Of a DNA stretch of 64,000 nucleotides, positions 10,946 through 22,589 are shown piece after piece. The DNA comes from Kappaphycus alvarezii. Lineage: Eukaryota; Rhodophyta; Florideophyceae; Gigartinales; Solieriaceae. The stretch spans positions 186,001 through 250,000 of the forward strand of contig NADL03000492.1 of the NCBI GenBank assembly GCA_002205965.3, in the 5' to 3' direction. The translations under genes were made by a program, and so were the position numbers. Position 1 is the stretch's first letter. Each line of letters opens with the position of its first letter. A model generated the notes under the pieces. It did no database searches. It saw nothing but the letters and a program-made list of their open reading frames with translations, and had not been told where the DNA came from.

Positions 10946-11478
10946 TTGAAAATGGTACTGTTTAATGTTGACATTTGTTCATTTCAGTCCAGGTATTCAA
11001 AATCAGAACAAGATCCACATGTAACGCTCCTGATAGCACTCAAAAGATACGTACGTCTCAGCTGAGGATCAACATTCGCAGGCTTTTGTTCCAAGCGCTG
11101 TCTCTCTATGCGTTCCATAGTTCATTTCAGCGGCTTTCAGATGACGCAACTTTAATTAGATTCAGGGCCTGATTCAGGGCCTGTCAAAGGCTTGCACAGG
11201 GGCAGTGACACGGCGATTAAGAAGTGTAGACAGCAAATCGATTTAATTCTCATAGGGCCATGTCCCGTCACGTTGGGGCACGCGAGAGGTGTCATCTAAA
11301 ATTCAGCACGCAGGTGCACCTCCGCCGCACTCACCACGTCACCACGGGCACGTCACAGTACACAACCCTGCCAACCTCCAATCCATCCCGCCTCCGCCCT
11401 ACCCACGCCGTCCCCCCCAACGGCGCAACCTCCCCGTCCAAAAAAGCCCTCCTTGCCCTCTTCATACTAACACGCATC
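10946..11478. other. Intergenic and possible 3' end of the FG-GAP gene
   Basis: No separate gene. On the minus strand a reading frame shifted by one base at the G10 run near 11,505 would stay open from the FG-GAP gene to about 11,325, so the gene's true C-terminus may lie here if that run is mis-sized. Confidence 0.4.
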
Positions 11479-13790
11479 CTAGCCGCCAACCCCGGTCGCA
11501 ACGTCCCCCCCCCCGGTCAATCCATCAATCGCCCCATCCACACACTCTTCAAACTCGCGCTCCCCCTGCCACTCGGCATCAAACCCACATGGCACCTCTG
11601 GCAACGTGAGAATCTCCGCATGCCTCACGCCATACAGTCGATTTCTGACTCGGTGCGGCCAGAGAATATCGACGGTGGCGCGGCAGGAGGGCCCGAGACC
11701 AAAGTTGCGACGCGAGCTGTGCTGCGAGCCGAGACTTTCGCCGCTGAGAATGGGGGTGAGGACTGGGGGTACACCGTGGGGTTGGACGTAGAGGGTGGCG
11801 CCGAGGGCGCCACGGTTGACGCGTGCGCGTGGGATGAGGTCCTGGGAGCCGAGTGGGCGGATGGAAACCCAGCAGGTGTGTGGGTTGGTGTTGTTGTTGA
11901 GCTGGACCATGAGTGTGCCTGGGCCGAGTTGATGGCCGGTCCATACGGGGTTTGTGTAATTGATGTGCCTTGTGAAAAAGGCGGACGAGTCGAGGGGGGA
12001 GCCGAAGGGGCGTGCGAGGGTTTGGTGGTCGGGGTGTGCGGTGAAGGAGGAGACGGCGGCGAGGTCGGGGTATCCATCGAGGTTAAAGTCTGCGAGGGCG
12101 AGGCCGTTGTAGTTGGTGGTGGTGCCGGAGGGAGGGAGGGAGGTGAGATCGAGGGTAAAGGCGCCTGTGCAGTTGTGGTTGCGGAGGATGATGTTGGGGT
12201 TGTCGGTGCCGGAAAAGGCGTTGCTGTCTAGACCGCCGACCATAAAGATGTCTTGATCGCCGTCATTGTCTTTTGAGGAGGGGTGGAGAATTGAAGAATA
12301 ACGTGACTTGGGTTAGATGGTTGTTCTCTCTCTCGAGAGATAGGGGTGAGGTGGCGGTGGATGATGAGGCGAGGGACACGTGGGGGCGGACGAAGAATCT
12401 GGGCACCGCTGGACTTACCGTAATCAGCCACTGCAACACCCCATCCAAACACTGTCGGTGCAAAATCATAAAAGTCCAATCGGTCAGCACAGCAGCACTA
12501 GTGATCCCCAAAGAACAACACAAAAACAAAAAAAAAACAAAAACAAACCTGTCGGCCCAGTCTCTTCAACGCTCGCATCCCTCCAACCCGTCCTCCCCTC
12601 CCCCTCCCGTCCAATCCACCATCGACTACTCATATACCCCACACTCTGCGTCTCCCCCTCCCTCCCCTGCACGCGAAGCACCTCTGCCCAACTATAATCG
12701 CCGAAATTACTGGCAAAAAAGTCCAAACGACCATCACAATTAAAGTCTCCAAACCCCAGTCCCATCCACGTCTCCCCCCCCCGACGCCTATTATTCCTCT
12801 CCGCCTCCACCGGTTGCACCAACACCGCCTGAAATCGCCCGCTCCCATCCCCATACTGCGCATAAATATTCCCCCGATCCACCCCCCGCCCCGGCTCCTC
12901 CGCCCTCGTCGGATACGCACACTGATCATTGGTCACCAACAGATCCAAGTTACCATCCAGATCCAAATCCACCAAGGCCACCGCCCACGACACCAAATTG
13001 CGTCCCGGCGGCACCCCCCCACCATACTCATTGATACCCGACTCTTCCGTAAAATCCTGCAGGCGAACAAACTGGGTACGCGGATCGACACCGCGGTTGA
13101 GAAACACCTGATTGGGGGGATTGAGTGCGTAGGGTTCAAAGGCACATGCGCGGAAATCGGCCCTGGAAAAGGAGTTTGCAATGACGATGTCGAGGGTGTC
13201 GTCGTTGTTAATGTCGCCGAAAGCGCAGGCGGAGGAGGGGTAGCGGGCGGTATCGGCGGTGGTGTCAGGCCAGGGTTGGGAGAGGTAGGGGTGGTGGGGA
13301 TGGGGGGTGGAGAGGAAGAGGAGGTTGGGATGGAATTCGGAGAGGACGAGGAGGTCGGGACGGCCGTCGCGGTTGAGGTCGCCGTAGCAGACGGCGGTGG
13401 AATCTTGGGTGGTTGCGGTGAGGTTGTAGAGTGGGGCGACGTCGGTGAATGTGGGGTAGGGGGAGGGGGGAGTGGGGGGGCTGGAGAGGTAGAGTTTGTT
13501 GGGGGTGCCTGGACCGTTGGGGAGGTAGAGGTCGTCGTAGCCGTCGAGGTTAAAGTCGAGGACGGCGAGGGAGGGTTGGCCGCGGGGGAGTTCGGGGAGA
13601 AAGGGGATTGCGGGGGGGGGATTGTGGGGAGGCGGGTGTTGTGCAGGGTGGCGAGGTAGGAGGTTAGGATGTGGGAGGGGGTGCGGGAGAAGGACAGGGT
13701 GGAGTTGGGGAGGAGGGTTAGGTCGGTGAAGCGGTGAGCGGTGAGGTTGGGGAGAAAGCAGAGGAAGAGGAAGAGGAAGAGAAAGGTCAT
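11479..13790 (-). CDS. Secreted FG-GAP/VCBS repeat protein with ASPIC/UnbV-like C-terminus
   Basis: Minus-strand exons: 13,790-12,549, 12,451-12,419 (33 nt) and 12,269-11,479. Introns of 97 and 149 bp have GT...AG ends (donors GTTTGT and GTAAGT), and both junctions are phase 1. Splicing joins GPT to VFGWGVAVADY and then DNDGDQDIF, restoring a canonical repeat. The ATG at 13,790 starts a hydrophobic signal peptide (TFLFLFLFLCFLPNLTA). At least seven calcium-binding-type repeats follow: DFNLDGYDD, DLNRDGRPD, DINNDDTLD, DLDLDGNLD, DFNCDGRLD, DYDNDGDQD and DFNLDGYPD. An RVNRGALGATLYV segment follows, as in ASPIC/UnbV domains of CRTAC1-like proteins. The family is usually extracellular and adhesive. 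The signal-peptide frame is shifted one base from the repeat frame at a C9 run (about 13,612-13,620). One extra C would give exactly 689 codons. This may be a sequencing error or a real null allele. GC content is far above the surroundings. TTTAAAAAT near 13,870 may be the TATA element. Confidence 0.85.
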
Positions 13791-15065
13791 GGTGACAGTG
13801 ATGAGAGTGGTATGGAGGAGGAGAAGGATGGGTGAGACAGCGGGAGCGGGAGCGGGAGCGTATGGATTTTTAAAGGAGAAAGTTTTTTGAGTGGAAGAGT
13901 GAGGAGTGCATGGCGAGCTCTGAAAGACGGAGACGGAGGCGGGTGGATTCGTGAATGTGATTGATGTAAAACACGGTTTTTGCCTGTTTGATCTCAACCG
14001 TGATCTACCGTACCGTACCGTACAGTAAAAAGTGATTCTTATGATCGGCCCAACTTGCAACTTTTTGTCTAAACTACACACCGATCGGTCCAAAATATAA
14101 AACTGATTTTATTCCCTGCCCAATTTCTCTCACCCAAATCACCCCATCACGTAAAAAGAGTAAAAGTTGTTCCTTTCACCCCATCACCCCATCACCGCCC
14201 ATCACATCTCAATCTTGTCACCCTTTCCCCTCTCCTCCACTGGCCGCACTACACTACTGTACGGTACAATGCCTGATCCTCACTTGCACCTCACATCGTA
14301 CGGGTATTGCTAAACACTTTTGGAAATGCTTACAACCAATCAAACTAGTACACACCTCACCCACCCAACCGTGCCACTTGTATACAACAACAACAACAAG
14401 TCTTTCCACTTCAACCGCTACCATCTACACAGTAAGCAACAAGTCTCAACAGCCTATACATGCTTGATTCAAACTTGCCCACACCGTCCCAGTGACTTGG
14501 CCACAATGGAACATCACCATTTCACATAGCGCTGAGAAACAACGAAAACAGATGTACACTAGAGGCGATGAGCAACAATTGGCCCGTTTTCCCAGCAGCA
14601 ACTCACCGCAGAGGTCTACAACAGCCTCACGCAGAGCTGCAAGCAGCTACAATGCAATCTCCCGTAAACTTGCATTTTGTTTCGTTCTCAACCAAAACGG
14701 AACGTCACAACTTGACATCCATTTCCGTCTCTGACATCGACTTGCACGGTCCGTTTTGTGAAACGTCGTTTCAACAACCCTACGCCTCGTCCCTCTCCCC
14801 GTTTACACCCTCATGCCTTTTCCTCACTCAACAATCCCCCAAGCCTTGCACCCATACTCCAACCTGCGCCCTGTTCTCGTTCAACGACACTCCGCGTGAA
14901 CAGTCATTGAGTTATTCGTCCTGTGGATCCTGCATCAAGGTTTCAATGCAGCATTATGGGACTCTCCACCTCTGCACCACGAGCAGGGAACCAACCACGT
15001 TTTCTCTGCAAAGGACAGCGCGGTTGGCTGTTTGGCTTGCAGGCCACCGCAGTGCATTTATTACA
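13791..15065. other. 5' flank of the FG-GAP gene and intergenic sequence
   Basis: A GTACCGTACCGTAC run lies near 14,005. Two overlapping plus-strand ORFs of 252 and 176 codons (14,568-15,326 and 14,923-15,453) have no domain, differ in frame, and run straight through the 51-bp mobile insertion at 15,066. I do not count them as genes. Confidence 0.5.
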
Positions 15066-15116
15066 TGGGATAGGTCGGAAATATCTTCCAACAGTAAAAC
15101 ACCCAAACGTTTCCCC
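15066..15116 (+). mobile_element. 51-bp insertion with 9-bp target duplication
   Basis: Perfect copies of TTTATTACA lie at 15,057-15,065 and 15,117-15,125. The insert holds GGGATAGGTCGGAAATATCT, CCAACAGTAAAACACCC and a TTTCCCC end, matching the extreme 3' end of the retrotransposon copies at 9,677 and 49,945. It carries no coding sequence. Confidence 0.85.
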
Positions 15117-15370
15117 TTTATTACACACAATTCAAGCGTATATGGAAGGCGCCATTGCTCCGAGACTACCACGACTTGTGAAAAGGCAATATCGTTATCA
15201 GTCTTGGAATTTCACCCACAAAGTGTTGAAAAAGTCGATATGGTCCATCTATCTGGTAACAATGCGCAACGCGTCTGTGGGACAGTGCATAAATCTTCGC
15301 TGCAAAAAATCCAAAATTTCACATGAAATCACACGCATCTTGGAGGAAAAAACCTACATATCTACCAGTC

Positions 15371-15468
15371 ACCTGTCTTCATCAGTGACGACTGAACCCG
15401 CGCAACGCACTACCGGCGTGGATATAACCGACCACATCTTCAATACATTATAAAGACCCAACAACTCC
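15371..15468 (+). mobile_element. 98-bp retrotransposon 3'-end insertion
   Basis: It contains CATCAGTGACGACTG, CGCAACGCACTACCGGCGTG, GATATAACCGACCACATCTT and a C-rich end. The same series forms the 3' UTR of the 287-bp truncated element at 22,590-22,876 (inverted) and of the unit at 62,495-62,581. CCAGTC lies on both sides (15,365-15,370 and 15,469-15,474). Confidence 0.7.
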
Positions 15469-16055
15469 CCAGTCCTCAATACCGTAGATCTCGAGAAAAA
15501 ACGCTCGATATAATACTAAACGTTGCCAAAGGATTCAGGGTAGAGTTAGCTAGAGGGCAGTACCAAGAAGAGCGGCTAAAAGCGGACCAATGTGACAGAA
15601 ATGACACGTTTTATAAACTCGGAACAATTTCCAGGGAAATAAATCATACAAAAGAGGCCCTGACAGGAATCTTTGTGGAAACAAGGGAAAGCGCGTCCTG
15701 ACAACAGTCGGAGTGACTGCTGTTTGGCCAAGGGTCAACGTTCAGTACACGAACAGAATTTATATTCTACCTTGAGTCAACGCGTGTGGGGAACCAATCG
15801 CGCCGGATGCTGTATTCAAGGGATTTCAGGAGCCAAAGCTCAGCCACGGAGCACACGACGAGAGAGTGAGCAATTTGATTCCTTCTGGATGGAATGCCTT
15901 TTTGTCAACGTGATGTTGGCAGTTTTGATGTTTTCATTTTCAAGAAATAGGCATCTATCTCTGTGAAAGAAAAGAAAAGTAGCAATCCAGCGCATGATTG
16001 CATATCGTTGTGTTTTATGATGCATGCCGCTCTCGTTTGTTTTCAAGGGTTATAT

Positions 16056-16676
16056 CTGAGTTAAGGGAATCTATAATAGCCTTAATAGCCCTTCCAACTT
16101 ACACCAGCCATCAATTGCAGCCTCTGGATGTGTCAGGACTTGGAGCTTTGAAACACTAGGCCAACAAAGCTGTGATGAACACATCTTTGAGTGCTGAATT
16201 CCAGTTACCCTCTAGATTCTCGAAGATACACAGGGGCCATGTTTTGGACGCCATTCAAGAGGCTTATGTAAAAGCTGTCAACAAGAAAAACGTTAGAAAT
16301 GGTTTCCAAAAAGCTAGACTTTGGCCTCTGGATACTACTGCAGCAGCTGGATCAAGAATGCGAAAATATTTTCGAAGCCAGGACATAGTACCAGTTAAAG
16401 AGCTTATCCAGGACATCAGAATTATTACTCTTGATATGAAGCGGAATAAATCACTAGCCGCCTTTGTGAAATGTGGTTTTGTCGACACGACTTCTCATCC
16501 AGTTCGGATGTTATAACTCAGTTTCAATCTCTAGAAGAAAGGAGAAGAGCTGAACAAGCAGAAAAGCAGCTGAATTTCGAGTTGTGGAGAACGCAAGAAG
16601 AACCGGAGCAATCACGGAGGAGGGCTTGGATGGACGAGGTTGCGAGGTTCAACGCTCAAGACCACGTTCTGCGGTA
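16056..16676 (+). pseudogene. DDE_1 (pogo/jerky-like) transposase C-terminal remnant
   Basis: The frame reads ALPTYTSHQLQPLDVSGLGAL, then a TAG stop, then residues ending in NVRNGFQKARLWPLDTTA. The first block corresponds to the LPPHTSHxLQPLDV motif and the second to the xxGFxxxGLWPxD motif of DDE_1 superfamily transposases. A Glu/Arg-rich coiled-coil-like tail (EERRRAEQAEKQL) follows in another frame (16,471-16,677). The in-frame stop and the frameshift show that the copy is dead. The catalytic core lies further upstream and is not recognisable. No terminal inverted repeats were identified. Confidence 0.75.
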
Positions 16677-16679
16677 AGG

Positions 16680-17477
16680 TGACAGGTTTTATTTATTTCA
16701 TAATTTTATATACAATTATTTATTCTTTCTTTGTAGTGCTGTTATAAGGTCAGTAGTTTTGCATACAGTCTGAGGGCCTGGAGTAGGAACATTATTGAGA
16801 TGAGTACTGCTGTAGGATGGACACAGTTTCTTGCCCGTACTAATCATATAGAATTGTAAGAATCCTACTTGTAATCACCTCACGACACTTAATCCCTACA
16901 ACAGTTCCCATTCGCCGTGATACGAAAAAATATTGCGAAAAACAAAACTTAGTTTTGATCAGAAATTTTGGACGGGCGCACGCACACCGCGCCCGGCCTT
17001 TATTCCTACCCCCGACCACACGGCCTCACCAACTGGGGGACTTACTCGGCGATGAGAAGTCAATGCGGCAGTTGCATTTGAAGACAACTGTATTGCTCTC
17101 ACTAATCCCCCGTAGATACTGAATGCATTAAAATTCTTCTTCTTATTCTCCAGTGTACACTACGGATACTCATTGAAGGGGAAAAGGTTTGCGTTTTTTA
17201 TTCCCAGAAGATATATCCGGTCTATCCCATGTTTTTGCAGACAACCACAATACTCATTGAAGTAAAGTTTCTCCTGTACAGTGAGTAAATGATCAACTAT
17301 ACAGTAGGTGCGAACTCTCTATACTCTTATTTCGATGACGTCGGCTCAATGCGGACGATAGTTTTTCAGTAATATCTGAAATTATAACCAATTTACTGAC
17401 CTTTTCAAGATTAGAAGAATGCTCGCTGGAAACGCACTGTCCCACAGACATTAACCAGACTTTTATCGCTATGGATA
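16680..17477. other. Intergenic, no gene seen
   Basis: A 21-bp block at about 17,106-17,130 (inverted TGCATTCAGTATCTAC plus a G run) also occurs at 41,160-41,180, so it is a dispersed repeat fragment. Nothing else was recognised. Confidence 0.45.
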
Positions 17478-17828
17478 ATGCAAAAAATGCAAAATATAAT
17501 GGTAAAACTTCCAAACGCACAAGGACTCCCAACATTTGCACCACTCCCACAAAACCAATATCTTTTCCCCGTCCCCGTGTCTGACTTGATAGACGATTAC
17601 GGAGTGGAAGGCGAGGACGACAGAGACTGGCATGAATCGGATATCCCAGACGATCCCGTGACGCCTTTCGAGCGGGCGAAGGCCACCTGGTCGGACGTCC
17701 CGCTGAGGTTTAAGCCACCCAGAAAATCTTTTCTTTGTTTGCGACGAGTCCATTCTGCTCCTGAAAGTGAGTTCCGAGACCTCCACGGTCTACATGCACG
17801 GGTCAAGCACCCCGCGTCAAAAGTCTGA
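17478..17828 (+). CDS. Hypothetical ORF, 116 codons, doubtful
   Basis: The ORF has mixed, protein-like composition (acidic centre VEGEDDRDWHESD, then SDVPLRFKPPRKSF), but no signal peptide, membrane segment or family motif that I recognise. No TATA box lies at the usual distance. It could equally be a fragment of a degraded mobile element, given the transposase remnants on both sides. Confidence 0.2.
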   Translation: MQKMQNIMVKLPNAQGLPTFAPLPQNQYLFPVPVSDLIDDYGVEGEDDRDWHESDIPDDPVTPFERAKATWSDVPLRFKPPRKSFLCLRRVHSAPESEFRDLHGLHARVKHPASKV

Positions 17829-18244
17829 CGGTTCATCCGCCTGCAAAGTGTAACCGTGTGGAGCGACTACGAGATCGGTACCGTGGAGGCGGCGATCTTA
17901 TGTGATCTAATACATAATATGAAAGAGTCAAAGTTGGCAAAGCGTAGTTTGAACCGCTCCGTAAGGGGGGAATGATGAGTTAGTTTATTTAGTCGTCTAA
18001 AACTTCTGGCGGGGTAATCTAAACGGAGTTTGGAGAGAAGGAATGGAGAAAACACAAACGGGTCTTGCCCCTTCGTGACCCTGTGACTACATCGACTGGT
18101 CATGGATGGTCCCTTCGTAAGGGACCTTTCGTTGGCAATATTTAACGGCTTACTGTCGAATTGTTACTGAGCCCCTGCTCCCCAAAGAAACAATCATTTA
18201 GTAAACTACCCCGTGGTATCGGACAGCCCGCTTCCATCACCGAA

Positions 18245-18335
18245 TGGCGGGAAGCTCCAATTTTCCACATCGGAGGAAGCATATGAATTCCAAAAGACAC
18301 CTAAAGGTGTCTATAGGCAGAAATAACGGTATGAC
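18245..18335 (+). repeat. Dispersed repeat shared with 57,641-57,720
   Basis: GGGAAGCTCCAATTTTCCAC, then GGAGGAAGC, AATT and GGTGTCTATAGGCAGA occur in the same order at 57,641-57,720. A 79-codon ORF (18,244-18,483) covers it; since the other copy has no matching frame, I do not call it a gene. Confidence 0.5.
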
Positions 18336-18780
18336 TGTGATGGGACAATATGGCACGGAGCCTTTTTGGGTACCTGCGCCCTGGACGGGGTGGTCTAACT
18401 TCATCTCTTCAGAAGGAGACGACGCCGGAGATAGCGTTGCTGATCTTGAGGGTTTGAAAATTGGTGGGGAGGAGGATGAGTAGGTGGTGGGACTATCTTT
18501 GGTATGCTCAAAGCGTTTTGCTTGATAAACAGAACCGTCGATATCATAAAACTCAAGTTAGACCTTGTCTGTGCAGAATATTCAGCAGCAAGAGTTTTAC
18601 GCCTTATGGCGGAACAAAGAGCGCAAAAGCATAAAAAAATGCACCAGCTCATACAAGAATCAGAAGAGACTGAGACTGAGTCGGATAGTGAAGCCGGTTT
18701 TGGGCTCTTTTGTGGAAGCTGGCGGATCTGGAGCAGTTATGGAAATGGTTAACTTCTCTTCTTTTTAATTTGATTCTGTA

Positions 18781-19797
18781 TGTAGAATTATAGAGCAGCT
18801 GGTCCTTGCTCAGTATAGAGGAGACCGAGGTCGAAAATATGGATCAAACCCGAAGGATTTCCTCTTCATTGTTATTTCAACACTCAATCCCTGTGGAAAT
18901 TGGGAGTATAATGAGAGAATAATTGGATTTTTTAATAGGATATGTCCCCTTCTGGTTGAAAAAGCAGCACGGATGTTTGAAAGTTCTTTTACATTGTCTC
19001 GGTTGGTTAGAGAAGGAGTTACGCTCAAGAAATACAAGTTTGCGCTCTATGCAACTAGTGTAACTTTCCACAGCACGAATCGCCCGAAAATAAATCATAA
19101 AGAAGCTAAAGTTACTGCAGCAATGAGCACAAGCTCTAAGGTTGCAAGACTGAGGTTTCTATCTTTGGGTGTGACTTAGCCATTGGGTGCTCCCCCTATT
19201 GTGCTGGCTCAGTCGCTGATATTACGAATTTTTTTTGGTAATCTTACTTTCTATGGAAATGCGACCTCAAAGACGGAAGAGGAGCTTCATGAAATTCGAG
19301 ATGTGGGTTTTCACCAATCATTGGGATATCTCGGTAAATGAGGGACGAAGTGGAGCCTCTAGCGTAGCAATGGCTGTTTATCTAAAGAAAAATCCCATCG
19401 GTGGTATGTTATCGTCTGAAGAGAATCGATTGAATAAAGAAATCATTTCAGGCCGCATCATTGTCGATAATTTCTTTGGGCGTTTATAGTCGCTGTGGGA
19501 TTTGATTGCCAACTGCTGAAGATGGGACGAAAAGTGGTATGAAACTGTTCTTAGGCTTCGTTATGCTTTGAAAAATTTTAATATGAAGCGGAATCTGCTA
19601 CGTGATGATTATGGTAAGATAGCTAGATTGTATGGGAAAAACTTGAGGGAGGTAGGCTTGAAGAAAATAGAAAACGCAGATTTGCTCAGCAGCGCTCTCG
19701 TGCGGAACGAAGGGCCAGGGCGTCGGCTGAGCTAGTAAGTAGGGCAAGTTGCTTGGAGGAAGAGGATTCTACAATGCCTGATTTTCTCAATAGATGA
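18781..19797 (+). pseudogene. DDE_4 (PIF/Harbinger-like) transposase remnant
   Basis: In shifting plus frames the region reads VLAQYRGDRGRKYGSNPKDF, then KKYKFALYATSVTFHSTNRP, then DITNFFGNLTFYGNA, then SGRIIVDNFFGRL, a TAG stop, WDEKWYETVLRLRYALKNFN and a basic tail ending in DSTMPDFLNR. This order and the VxNFFGRL motif are those of DDE_4-type transposases. Where the family normally has a catalytic Asp (AxDxTF), this copy reads ATSVTF. At least three frameshifts and one in-frame stop are visible, so it is inactive. I saw no clear terminal inverted repeats or flanking 3-bp duplication. Confidence 0.75.
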
Positions 19798-20099
19798 GCC
19801 AGTAGTATTTGACGTCGGAAATTTAATATTAATGTATATAAAATAATTAAGGTATGTTTTTGTGCTAAAAGTTCGTGTTTCAGTCTATTATTTCTTTCCA
19901 TTATGGTAAGTTCAGCCATTAGTCAAAACATTTTGACATTTATGTGATTTAACTCATCTTAGATATCTACTCATTATCTGAAGTGGAGATCTATTAGTTC
20001 CTAAACAACCCTTTACTACTTTTCACCCATTGTTAGTTTTCAATACATCTCATCTCGACTGACTACTCCCAACTTTCACTTCATCTCGCTCTGCGCCCG

Positions 20100-20640
20100 C
20101 GCACGGCGTGGGCGCCGGACTTTCATCCTGCGCTTCCCTCCGGAGATTGTCCGTCACGGCTGCAGAGCTCTCGCTGCAACGTTGTTGTCGATGGCCACAT
20201 CAGGTGGATTGCCTCTCCGCGCCCCCAGCGCACGTGGGACGAACTGGGAAAGGTGTTTAAGGATGGCTCTACTACTCGAACAAGGTTTGCGAAGTCCACC
20301 GTACCCTTCTGCGCTCAAATCTTCCGTCATTTTGACGGACTGCGAGGGGTTGCGGTCTTCACAGCCCTGCGGGCTTGTCGTCAAGCTCGCTCGTCCGGAG
20401 TTCTCGCCGTTGTCGTCGCCGTCTCTATCTGTAAGCCTATGTGCTTACAACGGGAGTTTTTTAAGCCTCCTGAATCCTCGGTTCAGGTGGTGGAGTTTTC
20501 TTCCGGCCCCTTTCTCGCTTGAGTGGGCAATTGCTTCAGCCATTGCCCGGAGTCGTCCGTCTAGCAGAACCCGAGGTCCTGTGTAGTGTGGACTTGTCTT
20601 CAAACAATTAAGCGTCATTCTTCTTCTTCTTCTTCTTCCT
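20100..20640 (+). other. GC-rich island with overlapping ORFs of unknown nature
   Basis: Two overlapping plus-strand ORFs (20,182-20,586 and 20,253-20,522) lie in a GC-rich block in an AT-rich region, which ends in a (TTC)n microsatellite at about 20,613-20,638. The composition suggests inserted mobile DNA like the other GC-rich islands here. I find no motif that ties it to the non-LTR, copia or transposase families. Confidence 0.3.
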
Positions 20641-22589
20641 AAACATTTAGAGAAAGGGCGTAATTACATATCTGGAGGGGATGAAGGAAAATGTTAACTT
20701 TTCAAATTTTTGAGAGAATGAATACATGAACATTACTTTGCACTGCCTTCTAAATTTAAGTGTGACCCAGCACAAAAAATAATTTAATAAATATAAGTGA
20801 GTTCGTTTCTATTTGTTGTTAAATTACAGTATCTGACCATATTTACCAAATCGCATCAATATACGTAAACTTTTATTTGTCACGGAGATCTTCAAAAATA
20901 GTAAAAACGACTCCACCTAAATACTTAAATTATCGATAATATTTTAATGAGTAGTAAGTGGATACGAATAACAACTATATCGGTCCAGTTTATGTATAAT
21001 TATGGTAACTTTACTGTATTTTTAATATAAAAAAGTAATAAAGGTATTCTTACCGCAAATGGGGTTCACATGTAAAACTTTTTTATTCCTCATAGAGCTA
21101 CGAAAGGAATGAATGCACTTACAAGATCTGGTATGGGTAGCAAAACTGAAAATTTTAGGAAAATTGTATCGAAAAGACAAGTACATTAGATAGTCGCCTA
21201 CTTCTTAGTCGCTATCCCATAGCGCACCAATTCTCATCGTATTGTTTTCTCCGTCGCAGATATACCGCAGAGGCTAATGGCAATTTAACCCTCTGTATAA
21301 CTCGCTGTAAAACAACCCAAACATTACCGATTGCTTTTATCAGGCAAATTAAGTACACCAACCAACCCATTCAACTAAACCCACATTTAGCCCAAATATT
21401 ACAGCCTAATAGACAGTTTTGTTTTCTCATTTTAATCACTTGCAAAGGAACAAAATTTAGGAAATTGCGAAGTAAAATATTTGTACAGATATTCTTCATC
21501 TCTCAATTTTTGATATCCTATAGAGATCACAACACCTCTTTTTCGCAGTCAGACTCATTTACTGAACCAGATTTTTAGATTAGAACTTCTTTAAATTCTT
21601 ATTCGACAACAGAAAGTACTGAATTGACGTTTGGTAGTGGAATAGTTTAATACTGGCGGACTTTCTTATCACTGCAGTGTTCGGTCTGAAAAATTCTGCC
21701 AAAAAAAATTTGGACTCCAACAGGCGGAATGAATGGAGGTCATGGTAGCTACAATATACATGGAGAGAGAAGAAGTACGATAGCCTCTGAAAGTAAGTTT
21801 ATGAGCAAAAATTGAATAAAAACTTCAAAAACATATTTCCATAATACTAATAAAATAAACAATAAATCAATCAAAGGTGCAAAAACATACAAGATAAAAT
21901 TAATTGACTTCATTAACGTGCGGTAAATTTTTAGCTCGGCCTATTTGGCAAAAAAAGGGGGAAAGTGATAAGAAAATAATATTCTTGTTTGTAATTGTTG
22001 AGAGAGAATATATGTTTGGATAGTGCAGAACTTGCCGAAAATATACAACCGATAAAACAATATCTTATTTTTAAGCACTTAATCTCCCATTATAATTAGT
22101 TTTTCAAGCAACAATTAAGAACATATTAACTAATTCGCACAGAGCAGCAAAAATCTTTGTCAAGTTAAGCATGTTAGTATCGCTCTATTTTACTTTAACG
22201 AACTGTAATGCTTAATTAATATGCTTGATACAGAGAGGGACTCAATAAAACCTAGAAACAACGGCGCTTATTAGGGTTAAAATTTTCTTTCTTTTGTATA
22301 TTATGCATATTATCAACTGATTCATAGTAAAATAGTTTAGTTTTAATTTATTACCGAAAGAAATTTCAAAAAATGGCTGACAGCGTTTCATATTTATGGA
22401 AGTGGGATGTGCGACAATTTAAAAAGGTGGAAAACTCAAATATTACTGCTCCTTTTCGCTACCACTCATATCTAGAAATTTTTGATTTAACAAGCGATAC
22501 TTCATTGCCGCAGAGGTAACTATTGTCTTTTTGTACCAATTGCGAACCCACCACTATTAAATTTATATACACAAAATATTCACTCAAAT
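20641..22589. other. AT-rich gene-free region
   Basis: Almost 2 kb with no ORF of 60 codons or more and no recognisable feature. Confidence 0.65.

Noticed and set aside
11260..12231. 323-codon plus-strand ORF
   Set aside because: It is antisense to the FG-GAP gene in GC-rich DNA; its Gly/Glu/Val-rich product has no domain, while the minus strand has clear repeats.
12814..13659. 281-codon plus-strand ORF
   Set aside because: Shadow of the FG-GAP repeats; low-complexity Gly/Val product.
12933..14093. 386-codon minus-strand ORF as a single protein
   Set aside because: Only its signal-peptide part belongs to the FG-GAP gene; the Pro/Ser/Thr-rich remainder is the wrong frame after the C9 run.
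15066..15116. Short insertions as introner-like introns
   Set aside because: They lack consistent GT...AG ends, lie mostly outside genes, and break frames where they fall in ORFs.
14568..15326. 252-codon ORF
   Set aside because: No motif, and it runs through a recent 51-bp mobile insertion with its target duplication.
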